60,000 nucleotides of DNA from Cryptococcus deneoformans JEC21 (Eukaryota > Basidiomycota > Tremellomycetes > Tremellales > Cryptococcaceae), in NCBI RefSeq assembly GCF_000091045.1, contig NC_006685.1, forward strand, positions 916,201-976,200, given 5' to 3'. Below the pieces are notes generated by a model. That model had not been told where the DNA came from. It made no database searches and was given only the letters and a program-made list of their open reading frames with translations. Both the position numbers and the translations under genes were made by a program. Below are positions 23,477 through 34,552 of this stretch, piece by piece. Position 1 is the first letter of the stretch; each line of letters begins with the position of its first letter.

Positions 23477-23662
23477 GGTGTTTGTGGTTGGTTTGTGGGA
23501 GAAGAGAAAGACGGATGTCAAATGGATTGGGCGAATGAGATGGACGAATGAGAAGGCGGCGTTTTGGAAAACTCCGAGTCTGCGCGTGCGGCTTGGCTCA
23601 CCCGCACATTTTCACTCTCCCCCTCCCCCCCCGACTCCCCCTCCCCCTCCCCCCCACCAACC
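23477..23662. promoter_or_regulatory. Short bidirectional promoter of QCR8 and small membrane protein
   Basis: Only 186 bp separate the two start codons. The right part is a C-tract (23617-23655) with at least four runs of four or more cytosines. Confidence 0.6.
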
Positions 23663-24016
23663 ATGTCCCTCCTCACGTCCATCCTCGGCTTCAGCGCATT
23701 CGGATTCGGGGCTCGCTGCCTCCAGCTCGGCCTGCAAAAACGACCCATCTTCGAAGGTAAGCCACGCCGCCCGCACCGCGCTGACCCCCCCAGCCTTCCA
23801 CGGCCATGCATACGCCGCAATCGGCTTCGGCGTGCTCGGTGCAGGAGCATACCACGTGGACCAAAAACAGTGCGTGCCAGCGGCGGTGCGCGGTGGTGAG
23901 CTGACGGGCGCGGCAGGACGGCGCTGCTCGCAAAGAAGAAGAAGGCCATGCTCGAGCAACGGGAGATTGAGAACCGGGAATGGGCTGCGCGCAAGGGGGA
24001 AGCGCATGCCGTGTAG
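23663..24016 (+). CDS. Small two-segment membrane protein, probably mitochondrial
   Basis: Three exons encode 89 aa, in frame, with unusually short introns: 37 nt (23757-23793) and 47 nt (23870-23916). The sequence has two Gly/Ala-rich hydrophobic segments, SLLTSILGFSAFGFGARCL (about 2-20) and YAAIGFGVLGAGAY (about 38-51). A charged helix follows (LLAKKKKAMLEQREIENREW). It resembles small accessory subunits of respiratory complexes or inner-membrane assembly proteins, and it shares a promoter with QCR8. That location is suggestive only; I do not recognise the family with confidence. Confidence 0.75.
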
Positions 24017-24063
24017 CAGTCTGGGATGCAGTGTATATCAACTAGCTCCTGCGTTTTCGCACC

Positions 24064-24105
24064 TCGCAGCGCAGCTCCAACTCCAACTCGCAGCGCAACT
24101 CCAAC
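24064..24105. repeat. Short tandem-like repeat in leader
   Basis: Two 18-bp copies, TCGCAGCGCAGCTCCAAC (24064-24081) and TCGCAGCGCAACTCCAAC (24088-24105), differ at one base. A run of ACTCAYAAC-type units follows up to 24130. They lie in the 122-bp gap before the next start codon. Confidence 0.7.
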
Positions 24106-24138
24106 TCATAACTCACAACTCACACTCATAGCTCAGCC

Positions 24139-25093
24139 ATGCCCATTCTCCCCTCGCTCCTCCGCCCCGCCCCAGACCCGCTCCCCGCGCACCACTCCAG
24201 ACCAGTCTCCAGTCGGACAGGACATGCCCCGGCGAAGCCCCTTCATTCTATGGCCACCCCACCCGCCTGGATCAAACGTCCGGTCGACTATCTCAAAAGC
24301 CTCTTTGACAACCACGAGCGTGCCGCCAAGGGAATCGCACTCTTCCCGCACCAGGCGAAACCCGAGCCAGATCCCGAGATCCTTTTCATGAGAGAAGCAT
24401 GCCGGAAAGAACGTCTCGACTTACTCGGCCGACACAAGGACTATACAGAATTCGACCTCGACCTTTGCATGGACACGCTCTCGCGGGATACTAGCCAACA
24501 GCAGATTATACAGAAAGAAATGGAATCCAGGACGGGGAGAGTACGGCGCGATGCAAGGTGGCCACAACGCGAGACGGTCAAACACGCGGGGAGCGAAAAG
24601 TGCAAACTGGGCGCATTATCGTCGATATGGAATGAAGCAACCGACTTTTCAAGGACGACCGAAATGGAAAACAAGGAATTCATCCGAGATTGTGACAGGT
24701 GCGTGCATGGGCTACGATATTCTAGCTACTTTCAGTCGCAAGTTCGCTGAATGTTTGATCCACAGCGGTGCCCATGTAGCCGGATTGACGAGACACTTTC
24801 AGGCCCCCCGTGATCCATCTACCGACCCAGGACTTGCCCGCGGCTCAAGGAATACTTATCCACCCATCACACATTTGTGTCCCCAAAGCAGAGCCCACCA
24901 CGCCATCAGCCAAGACATTGACTTTCGTCCCAAGAAGAAACTCAAAACGAGGTATGCGCCCAGCACGCTTTCCTCCCGAGAAAGACTGCATGACCTCTTG
25001 ATAGATGCCCAGAACGACTTGAAAAGGCACCAGGAAGAGCGGAAGCAAATGGCAAAGAGCGGGACTCGTTTTCGTCCACGCCACACGACCTAG
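24139..25093 (+). CDS. Unknown hydrophilic protein, 295 aa
   Basis: Two exons (intron 24699-24765, donor GACAG|GTGCGT) give 295 aa in frame. The N-terminus is Pro/Arg/Ser-rich without acidic residues (MPILPSLLRPAP), which could be a targeting presequence. A second ATG at 24249 (MATPPAWIKRPVDYLKSLF) is an alternative start. The middle has an amphipathic charged stretch (EILFMREACRKERLDLLGRH). The C-terminus is basic with a predicted helix (LHDLLIDAQNDLKRHQEER). No family is recognised. It is transcribed in the same direction as the gene ending at 24016, with only 122 bp between them. Confidence 0.7.
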
Positions 25094-25466
25094 AACGAGG
25101 ATTTGAAACGTAGCCTATCACATTGTCCCTAATTGTCAGTCTATGAACAAAGCAGCATTATGCATGTATCTTGTTATCGTCCCATCAGGGAATGTCTCTC
25201 TGCAGGTCACACAGTCTCTCATCCATCCGAGGCGTTCACGTTGTTTAAAAAGAAAAGAACCTGGTAAACAAACTCAGGCAAACGATTATACTCGGATAGA
25301 CATGAATACAATGTGCATAGCGTATCAATGATGAAATCTAAATGTTTTGACGATGAGTTACAGCTGCGGCTGCAGCATGACATGGACCAGAACCAAAAAA
25401 AAGAAAAACCAATACTAGGTATGGGAATGATGAAACAAGAAGAAAAATCGAAGAACTGGCAGATAA
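25094..25466. other. 373-bp region between convergent genes
   Basis: It separates the stop codons of the 295-aa unknown and DRE2. I see no gene; it is presumably 3' untranslated sequence. Confidence 0.5.
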
Positions 25467-26556
25467 TTAAATATCGTCGCCAATGGATACCTGGACTTGC
25501 TCGCCCGGCTTAAAGGGAGGAAGGCCTGTCAAAAGCAAAGCATCAGCTCCCTTCAACAACAACCAGTCACAGACTGAACCAAAAAAGACTTACCAAGATA
25601 TGGGCAACTAGAGCACCTAAACGCATCTCCCAGGTAACAACTACCGCAACTGCTCGTCTTCTTGGCTTCCGCTCTCTTATCCGCCGGCCAGATACCTTCC
25701 ATCCCCTCTGTCGCCTTCTTGAGGTTCTCCGGTATGTCATCATCGCCCTCCAAAAAGAATGCCTTTTGGGCCTCCTGGACAGCCGCCGACGTCTGGGCCT
25801 CCTCCTCCTGCTCAAGCTCCTTTAACCCACACGTGCAATCCTTGCACGCCCTGCGCCGCTTGACAGGTTTCCCATTCTCCGCCGGGAACACGCAGTCGGG
25901 CCGGGTACGGTCTGCAGGAGTCAAGAGCGATTTACCACCGTCAGGAATAAGAGGAGAGTCAATCGCCCAGAGAGCAGCTTTGCGAGCCTTGTCCCCATTC
26001 CGACGGAGCTGTAGAGGACGGGCGCCGCTTAGCGTGACAGGCGTTGAGCTGGAAGGCGCGGGTGAGGGCTCAGATGCGACAGCAGGAAGTGACGGTGCGC
26101 TAGGTGATGTATAGGCGAGAGTAGAGGGAGAGGGGGTAGGCAAGACAGGAGTGAATGAGTGAGAAGCAAGGGCGGAATGTAACGCGCCAAGTTGAGACTC
26201 AGAGTCGGCCGGGATATGTATGAATATCTGCGTGGATGGCGGAATAGCAGAAAGGAGATTGGACGGGAGAGGAAGAGGCAGGACAAGATGAATGGTGAGA
26301 GGCGGAGGGGGAAGGGTGGTGGCTAGGAGCGGCAAATGAGTATCGCCTATTAGGGCAAGTAAAGAGGGATATACGTACCGTTATCCAAGATACGGTCTAC
26401 CATCTCGCCCTGTACCGAGGAGGAGGGCGGTGCCGCAGATTTGAGACTTGTGAGGAGCGCCTGGTACTCGGGGGCTCTTTGCATGGAGCCAAGCACGAGC
26501 TGGGTGGCGGGGCCGGAGGGCTGCGCGAAAGCAGTCGGGGGCACGGGCGCAGGCAT
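25467..26556 (-). CDS. DRE2: Cytosolic Fe-S cluster assembly factor Dre2 (anamorsin/CIAPIN1)
   Basis: Dre2 accepts electrons from the diflavin reductase Tah18 and supplies the cytosolic iron-sulfur assembly pathway. Three exons (introns 26323-26378 and 25526-25593) encode 321 aa, in frame. The N-terminal half is the degenerate methyltransferase-like domain, rich in Pro/Leu/Ser. The C-terminal half holds both cluster motifs. Motif one is [20 protein letters not shown] plus TC, the family CX..CX2CXC pattern with KRRRACKDC conserved. Motif two is [15 protein letters not shown], the twin CX2C. The chain ends PPFKPGEQV...IGDDI, also typical. A nearer acceptor in intron 1 would leave only 32 nt and no branch site, so the 56-nt form is preferred. 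Confidence 0.93.
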
Positions 26557-27803
26557 GGTGGGCGGAAAGATAGACGGATGGTTGGGGAAGTGGAGGTCAC
26601 TAGAAGATGGAAGAAGGAATGGAAAAGAAAGGAAAGAACAATAGACGAGAGAAATTCTCTATGCCATATACATGGAAATGACGATTAATAATAAAATGCC
26701 TGGCTGACTCACGCAATTAGCGACCTCCGAATTGGATCCTTCCCACGACCTTCAAATCTTCCTCCTTACGTACGCCTCCACTCTATTAATCTTACGTAAT
26801 ATGTTCTCCCCCTTGCAACCTTGCTTATGCAGAGCGTCGGCTAACTGTGCAGGTGCGGCAGACACCTGGAAGAGGGAATGCTCGTTGGTGGACATGCTGG
26901 AGAGAAGGGATCTTGGGTGTTATGATGTGCCCTTTGACATGTACAATGTAGTATACATTGGCGGGTGCGGTTTGGGGTGGAGGGCCGGAAACGCATCGGG
27001 AGTGTTTGTAACGAGGGATTAGTACTTGGTTGTAATGACTGTATTAGGAATCTGCTATGCATTTGTAGTCTGTCAAAATAATCTTTTACCACGGTAAAAA
27101 CCGCGTTTTGGAAGCTGTAAATGACGTAAGAGGCCCTATAAACTGACTGCGTTTTATGGTACCCGGGACGTACTTTTCAAGATTGACAGGAGGGGCGACC
27201 TGGCTAATAAAATAACCACTTGTAACTGATAATCTGCTCATCCTTTTTGAGAAGAAAAGAAGTACGCAAATCGTGGGAAAGGGAGAGGCGAAATCATGCA
27301 GCCGCCCGCCTGAACTGTACTAAATATCATCGAAGAGCGTACAAATATCATGCCGATATCAAAAGCACGGGATTGGTCGCGTTGAAGAGCGTCGCACATT
27401 TGGGAGCATTTTTGTTTTTCTCGGTCACTTTCTTGTGCTCCTCGGTCCCTTTTGCCTGCCATTCGCGGACCATTCGCGTCCAGAACCCGCCGGAATACAA
27501 AAAACCCATGCATGTTTACACCTGCAATTTAACGCGAGAAATTCCTTTTCCCGAATACGCGTAAAGTCCCGTCATTTTTTCATTGTCCGATCGGACGCAG
27601 TTCCTCTTGTACTGCTGTACTACTCTCAGTTACTATTACGACGACGCTCCATCAGTAGGGTAAAACTAGCTTCCAAGGTGAAAGGAAATCAACCAACCGG
27701 GATCCAGAACGGGGGATCTCGGTATCTCGCGTTTTCGGAAAATTGTGGGGTGAGGGGATGGGACGCGCCAAATACAATGGGTCGTAAGTGGGAAAAAGGC
27801 ACA

Positions 27804-27827
27804 AGTGAGCTCCAAGGTGAGCTCACT
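27804..27827. repeat. Perfect 9-bp inverted repeat upstream of TATA box
   Basis: AGTGAGCTC (27804-27812) and its complement GAGCTCACT (27819-27827) are separated by CAAGGT. It sits about 47 bp upstream of a TATA box, so a dimeric regulator site is plausible. Confidence 0.75.
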
Positions 27828-27873
27828 CCGACCGGACTCTACTAGTAGTCACGCCATACTGCGACATGTAGTG

Positions 27874-27880
27874 TATAAAA
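27874..27880 (+). promoter_or_regulatory. TATA box
   Basis: TATAAAA occurs at 27874-27880, within GTGTATAAAAGAG. A C/T-rich likely start region follows about 30 bp downstream, and the ATG at 28096 lies about 215 bp away. Confidence 0.6.
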
Positions 27881-28095
27881 GAGTACATGAACCTGGCGAT
27901 CCCCAGGAGTCTACTCTTTCCACCCACCAACCGTACATTCCCCTCGCTGATATCCCACTTCAACACCTGGCAGAGCACAAACAACATTATCACTTGCTGC
28001 TCCAATCATTATACCGTATCAGATAAACAACCTCCACTTCTTCCCTCGCACTTCCAGTGTCCCTGCCAATTTACCTTGCGTGCTACTTGTCAAGC

Positions 28096-28323
28096 ATGAC
28101 TTCAATCGCCCAGCCCATCAACTTCCCTTCCCGTCCCTCTTACTCCACTACTGCTTCTCCATCAAACTCGCCTTCTCGCTCCAACTCGTACGACCTGTCT
28201 TCCAGTCCTAAAATGGGTAGCAGCCCAGGTCAGCACCCTTGCCCCCACTTGAGCGAATTTGTACAAAGCTTGTACAAAGCCTGGGGCTCAAAGTCAGACA
28301 TTCAGGAGAGACGACGATGGTGA
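28096..28323 (+). CDS. Small Ser-rich protein, 75 aa, possibly the 5' part of a broken or spliced gene
   Basis: The frame begins MTSIAQPINFPSRPSYSTTA and is extremely rich in Ser/Pro/Asn, then has HPCPHLSEFVQSLYKAWGSK and ends ERRRW. A TATA box and a C/T-rich leader precede it, so it is likely transcribed. The change in composition near residue 45 coincides with a GT dinucleotide (CCAG|GTCAGC). The real gene may therefore splice elsewhere, or the reading frame may have been truncated. No family recognised. Confidence 0.4.
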   Translation: MTSIAQPINFPSRPSYSTTASPSNSPSRSNSYDLSSSPKMGSSPGQHPCPHLSEFVQSLYKAWGSKSDIQERRRW

Positions 28324-31300
28324 AAGATGCACATCCGTTGTGAAACACATCTTGTCCTGATACAGCAATGATGTAAGCTTGGAGGTAGCCATTTGAAGGG
28401 GACAAATAAAGGGGGCAAAGATCAAAGGTGAGCCGCTCGAATAGCAGACGGGTTCAATAGCTGATTCAGGCTTTTCCTGTCGTTCACAGAACCCCAACAA
28501 ATCAAATATAGAGTTGTATCCACATTTTGAAAAACTTAACACTTGTCACACATAAATAATCAAACACCACATAGCATGTCAAATACGTATCTTTTTTATG
28601 ATTGCCTTTCGGACGATTTTCTCTAGTCTGTCGTCATCTTGTAGCTTGTACTTGTGCCCATGTACTTTTTTTCTCTTCGAAACTTCATCTGTGACTTTGT
28701 CATTATACATGCCATATGGTGTCATTACACCTTTTGTAATCCCGAGGACCCCACCGCCATATCTGAAGAAGGCAATGTAAAGTGTACAAATGAAGAACGA
28801 CGACAAGACAGAAGAGGTGACATGGGGTCGATTTTCATCGGTACACAGGTTTCATCATTCACATGCCACCGACTTGCGAATGTGTATAGTTGACGGCAAT
28901 ACTAGTGATCTACCCGTGCAGTACCGCTTGGAACATCCCAGTCGATGTTGCACTAGTAGGTGACTATCACGAGAAAATGGTTATTACGGACCGGCCTTTG
29001 GTGGTACGATGGAAGTAGCCTGTAGGGAGCTCACGCAGCGAAAAATCTACTACTCTGGATCCCGGACCAAGTCTGTCCATCAAATGACGTTCACGCCCCA
29101 AGAGGTCTCAACCCTCGGATTGTGCTGCATCGGATAAGGAGGATCAATCAAGGTCGAGTCCTCAAATAAATACACATCGGATCAACTTTTGATCGCTGAT
29201 CGAAAAGTTACCTTTTCTACCTTTCCTCATGTCCGAGGTCCTGGTTATAAAGAATCATCACGCAGATCAACCTGCACACACAACGAAACAGGGTTGCCTG
29301 GATTGATATCTTCTTTTACCTTTTCTATCCACCAACAAGGTCTAGAACTATGGGTTATGTATGTATGAAAATGACTGGTGGTGAAGCGAAGTCATGATCA
29401 GGAGGGTTTGAGTGAGGAGCTTGACTTTCAATTATCACGCTTCGGGATCTACTCCTACTAGTGGCCTCAGTTTAGTATTTATTATACAGTGCTTGCACAG
29501 TAATAGACAATAGCCTTCTGGCCGCGCTGTGTCTCTGCCTGGCGTGCTGTAGCCTCCTGCCCGGGAGACTAGATCGACTACGTACGTAGACAGCTAATTG
29601 CAGTCTAGTTGGACTTGGTATCGCATAATCTTTGATAGTAGTAGCAGTTAGTTGAAGACTGGACTACTATCAAGTTCGCATATCGCTCGCCTGCAAACTG
29701 CAGCTTTGATCTACATCTTCAAATGCCAAAAATTGTGCACGGACATTATTGCCGATTTCAGCACCATCCGGCACCCCCCCATCATCATCACGGACCAATG
29801 AATGCTTGTTTGTCGCGCGGCACCGTGCGTGTATCGTCGTGTTTCAAGTACTCTTCCGCCGGTGCATATCTGGCCGCCTCCTAATACATGGGTTACAGAC
29901 TATAGTAAACACCACTGCACAATATTTGCTTGCAGTCCTGTACAGACTTCACTGAAGGAGAAAATCATTAATAGCAATCAAGTAGGGCTCCGGTTACAGG
30001 TGCAAGTCTGACCGCGCAGCATAATAGCAGTGTTGCATGACATAGGGCCGTGCGGCATGACCTACAAAATCAAGATTCGGTGATGAGTGGTGCATGAATT
30101 TGATGGATAGCCTGGGGCGGCCTGCAGAATCACAGCTCACGGACCACAGGTCACAAACATCAGACCGACACATCTCTGATCTGTGTGTTGCTCTGGCCGC
30201 TGCTGGGCACTGGAACCTTTCAGTGCCGACGGGGGCGCCAGTCTGGTGTGGAATTCCAAAATGTCGATGTTCTGCACCAAGATCAGCCACTAGATGCAGA
30301 GCCATCCCCACCATCAGCTAGCAGCAGGGCGAGGACGCTACACCACCGAATCATCCCCCCACACCTTCTTACTAGCGTTTCAAAGAGGCTGCGCCACTCT
30401 TTTCTTTTCTCTTTTGCTTTTTCCCCTCACCTACTTACTCTCTTGCTCTCAGCCCTCGCTAAACCTCATCATAAACAACTTATAGCGCCTCTGACCCTCA
30501 TCCAAAGGCTCAACAAAGGTCCTCATCAGTTCCCCCTTTGAAAGGACCTTCATTTGACCCAGAAATCACAGTCACTGAACGTCCTTTTGCTTCATTCTTT
30601 TTCACCTGGTGAGTACGCTTCTCGCACGCACTCTCCACTTTAACGTTGGGGCAGCATAAAGGGCTATAGTCTTGCTGCATTGCTGTCAGTGTATTGATTA
30701 CGCGATGTGCACCCGACGATATCGCTGACAATTCCCACTCACTACTCATATCCTACGCACACTGCCTTCAATCGGTATTCGCCGGCACACACACAATCCT
30801 CTTACACACTTTCTCTTTGTCGGTTGTGTCTTTCGTGTTCTATAAACCTCCTGTCGACTATGTTAGCCAGCTTACCTTGTCCCGATTCGCCAGAGTGGAA
30901 AGCAAACTACATACACACCAGATCATACACCATTGCCATTCATGTGCCGTATTGTAGGTTGACTGATAAGCCCTATTATCTATTCTGTTCGTTGTACGAT
31001 ACAACACAAAGTAAGGCAAAAGAGTTTATATCCATCAACGCATACTCACTTTTAAATCATCTTCTTCTCCCTTCAAAGCTACCTTCTCAGAAAGAAATCG
31101 CTTTTAGAAGAGGTACCGCCAGCCAATAACCGCAGCGCGTAATCTCCAAATCGTCTTCAGCCGCGTTTTTCAGATAACTCTTATGGGTTAATCCTTTCAT
31201 TAAGATAAGAATCCAGCAGTGAGTTGTTTTACTGGGGGAATAGCAACCGTTATTGAGGGGCGTTGATACAGGAGTAACAACACAGCAGCAGCCAAAACAT

Positions 31301-32149
31301 ATTGGCCTTCGAAAAGTCTCGGTTCTTCACTGTGAGGCGATTTCCAATCTTTTCTTCCTTCCTATGCGTCTCTCTGTCATAGTTCTGAGGTAGGAAGAAA
31401 AAAGCAGTATACTTGGTATAGCAGCCACTCTTTTTTGAGCCGAGGAAGCCATAAATGTTCGACGCTGCCGTCTTCAGACCATTATCATTGATACCTTTGG
31501 GTGAAACGTTAATACCTTTGAGCCGAAGGCGGCTCACATCCGCGGTACTATCTCCATGGATTTTCACCAACATCATTTCCTTTGTCTACTCGAATCCTTC
31601 AGAAATGGAATGTTTGCTGACTCACTGTTCTGGTCTATTGCCTTTACCGTCATCTCTCCCTTTGAACTGGCCCTCGTCAACATCTTGCTTCCTTCAATCA
31701 CACGGCATCCATCTTCTGACGCTTCCAGGTCTCTTGGGTTTCGCACCTTGTAGACACCCACGTCGCTCCAAGATAACAGACAGTATCGCTCTCGGCGACC
31801 TTGCATCATCTGCTTCACATTTCCTTTGTCCACCCACAGCTTTATCGACACTTCTCTTCCCGCGCCTGACCGAGGAACTTCCCCAGAAAGCGCGAACTTG
31901 TAAGTGAAACACACTTTCCTAGATGATCCTTGCTTCTCCAAGGGGGTGGCTGCGTCAATCCACACCGGATCGGGGCGAACAGAAAAGCTGACTTCGCCAC
32001 TTATTGACTGCCTCGTCCTTTTAACGGACGTCCTGTACCCCCTTCATTCGTGTTTTTCCACCACCTTTTTTATTTGTCCTTTCATCGACCTACGGTATCC
32101 TTGCTTATCATCCGTTCTCCATCGATTCAGAAGTCAGACATAGCTTCCC
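28324..32149. other. 3.8-kb region without a convincing gene
   Basis: No frame here shows a known domain. A promoter-like segment with a pyrimidine-rich leader and the start ATGGGTTAT|GTATGT occurs near 29350, but no reading frame continues from it. Pyrimidine-rich sequence at 30360-30480 followed by CCTG|GTGAGT near 30609, and a second donor (CTT|GTAAGT) near 31890, suggest a long spliced 5' leader for the gene at 32150. A stem-loop near 29.65 kb is listed separately. Confidence 0.45.
29632..29673. repeat. Inverted repeat, 11-bp perfect arms
   Basis: TTGATAGTAGT (29632-29642) pairs with ACTACTATCAA (29663-29673) across a 20-nt loop. It lies in the gene-poor interval, in no annotated transcript. 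Confidence 0.75.
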
Positions 32150-34552
32150 ATGACTTCAATGATCCACACCCAGTCCTTCGATGGCGGTCGTACTCAGGGC
32201 GGTCTACATACCTCTCCTGCGGCATCACCTCGTAGTGATCGTCCTCACTCCCAATCGTCTCTTCATATTGCTCCTCAGAGCACGTACTCTCCTCCCCTAC
32301 CAACTCAATCGCCTCACCCGATCTCTGCATACCCGGTTCAGGCCTATCGTCCATATCCTCAAGGCGTATCTTTACAGCTCCCGAATCTCATGAACAGCAC
32401 TTACCCAAGCACAGCGCCGGCCTTGCCATTTTATCCCGCTGGCCCTACGCCGATGTATGATTCTCGCGGTCCACAGCAAATGATCCGAACAATCTCCCAT
32501 GCGCATCCTATGAATTCCGCTACCGAGCAAACAATTTCTTCTCGGTATTCTTCTTCACCCCATAGCGTTCATGAGCATCTGGGAGATGCGCCTTCAATCA
32601 CAGGGGGCGATCAGCCAAACCCTTGGGGTCACCCTGCTTTCCATGTTCAGACAGAAGATGACCGTTCTATCAACCCATCTATGTTTGGTCCGGGCGGCGA
32701 TTACTCAATGTCCCGTTCCACTTCGGGCGCTAGCGACAGTGGGCATGATACGATGAGACTGCTCACGCCAAGCCTTGACTATCGTCCCGACCGAAGAAGC
32801 CCTCATGAACTTGATTTGCGAAAAGTATCTGATAGCTTGGGAGACAAAAAGCACTTCTCTCAAGTGGCGTTTACCCCTCATTTTGATCTGCAGTCACACT
32901 CTCTTGGGTTAGGTCCTCACCCACAGCCTGAAAATATGTTCTTCGGTGATCGGGGATATAGCAACACCTCTTTCAACCTATCTTCCGAAAGGATTGCAGG
33001 GAAAGACACAGATCTCACAGGCGAGACGGAGTATGAAAGGGAGAGAGCCGAGCAAATCGTGAACAATAGAAAGTTGTTGGAGGATGTAGGGCTTGGAAGT
33101 CATAGTGTAAGTCGAGCTGTTTGCCATTCATTGTGACAACTCTAATATTTGTCTTGATAGTTGAGCTTTGGGTCTCGGCATATGAGCGGCACAAAGGGCA
33201 GTGATTCGAAGAAGAATAGGAAGGTTTCCACACCTGCCAAAAAGCGCCTTCAACTGGAAGGACCTGGTGAGTATCAAAGTAAGCTTTCTTCTCTTTTAGA
33301 TGAGTATTGCTAACGCACAGCTGTTCAGTGCGAGCCTCACCAAGGATTAGATCTATGGGTCGCAACATTTCATATGCTAATCTCGATGGCGGATCAGCGA
33401 GCGACAATGATGAATATTCATCCGAACAGGATCCAGAAGAAGAAGAGGAATTCAGGCCATCCAAGAGGTCCAGAGGCCAGATGGGATTCAGACAAAAGTC
33501 GTCTTCCTATTCTCAGTCAAGCAACAAGGTGTGTCAGTTCATATGGAATTTTCATTTGACGCCTACTGACAAACTTGTAGGCATCATCCAAGCCTCAGCT
33601 ATCCCTATGGGGTCTCCTTCAGGTATATCCCGAAATTCCACATCTCTTCCCTCTCTTTTACTACACCCTCAACAATGATTTGACGATTAATTCTGATTCC
33701 GTGCCTCTCATTGGTTCCATCCCTTCCAATTGCACACCGGTGGCAAAGGCTGAGACACTTCAGGCATATTTCCACCGAGGGCGACGTGTGCTTTCACAGT
33801 TAGATGCTTTCACGTCCAGGTGCGACCGTAAATACGAAGGGCCCGAAGTCAGGTGGCCCGAGCTGGATTATCACACGAGGATAGCCATTCGAGATGTCCG
33901 ACGAAAGGTGGTTGAGCGATGCGAAAATTACAAATATACTCGACGGGATATTCTCGACAAGTGAGTCCCCACTCGGAGATGAAATCATTTGAAACGCTGC
34001 ACTGACAATACTCCCAGGCATGTGGGGAAGGGTAAATGGCAGTCCATTGAACAGGGAATGATTGAGTGGCGCGCGGGCATGACTGTCAATGACCCTGCCA
34101 ACGATCTCGCAAATGTCACACTGACCTTGCCTACTCCTCCTCCAAACGCCTATGGGCACCAAATACGGCAGCAACCCACCCCTGCCCTTTACAGTGATAG
34201 GGTGTTCAAACCATTCCCCCAAGGTCGACGACCTACTTCCATTGCGCCTCGTACGGTGAGCGTCATGATGGCTGAGCCTGATGAACAGGCGCCCTTCACC
34301 TACCCTCCTACTGCCAACTCAGCGGTTGAATTTTATGGGTATGCTCCTCAGCAACCTCCGATCCCTCCGATGTACGGTGAGGATCAGGTCCCCATGAGTG
34401 TGCAAATGCCGGAGTCTGTGACCGCAGGGCCAACCGGAGCCAGCTTGGACCAGGCGAATAAAGAAGCAAGCGCCAGCTGGGGCGAGTCAAGAGGTCTCAA
34501 AAGGGCCAGAGATGACGACCAGGTTGGCGTTTCAAATGACAACGAAGGTTGA
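32150..34552 (+). CDS. Large disordered probable nuclear protein
   Basis: Five exons (introns at about 33107-33161, 33268-33326, 33530-33580 and 33961-34018) encode roughly 720 aa. The N-terminal 280 residues are Ser/Pro/His/Tyr-rich with little order (SPPLPTQSPHPISAYPVQAY). A short charged motif YERERAEQIVNNRKLLEDVG resembles the R..NI..N...L..LGL helix seen in several fungal chromatin proteins. Basic patches (KKNRKVSTPAKKRL; RPSKRSRGQ) look like nuclear signals. A more ordered helical block follows (WPELDYHTRIAIRDVRRKVV, ...NYKYTRRDILDK). The tail is Pro/Gln-rich and ends KRARDDDQVGVSNDNEG. The very long upstream region is typical of regulatory genes. Function unknown; a transcriptional role is inference. 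Confidence 0.8.

Larger units (their letters stand above)
26557..28095. other. 1.5-kb intergenic region upstream of DRE2 and of the 28.1-kb small gene
   Basis: Open frames near 26732-27022 and 27247-27564 lack any family feature and are not annotated. The right end contains a perfect 9-bp inverted repeat and a TATA box (listed separately). Confidence 0.5.

Noticed and set aside
26347..26378. 32-nt intron in DRE2
   Set aside because: Its acceptor lies directly on the branch-like CTAAT; the acceptor 24 nt further on gives a normal 56-nt intron in the same frame.
26732..27022. 96-codon plus-strand frame upstream of DRE2
   Set aside because: It lies in the promoter side of DRE2, has no recognisable domain, and its composition looks random.
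30707..31129. 140-codon plus-strand frame rich in Tyr/His/Pro
   Set aside because: It probably reflects pyrimidine-rich leader sequence of the 32150 gene; no domain.
31455..31907. 150-codon plus-strand frame
   Set aside because: No family features, and an equally long frame exists on the other strand, as expected by chance.
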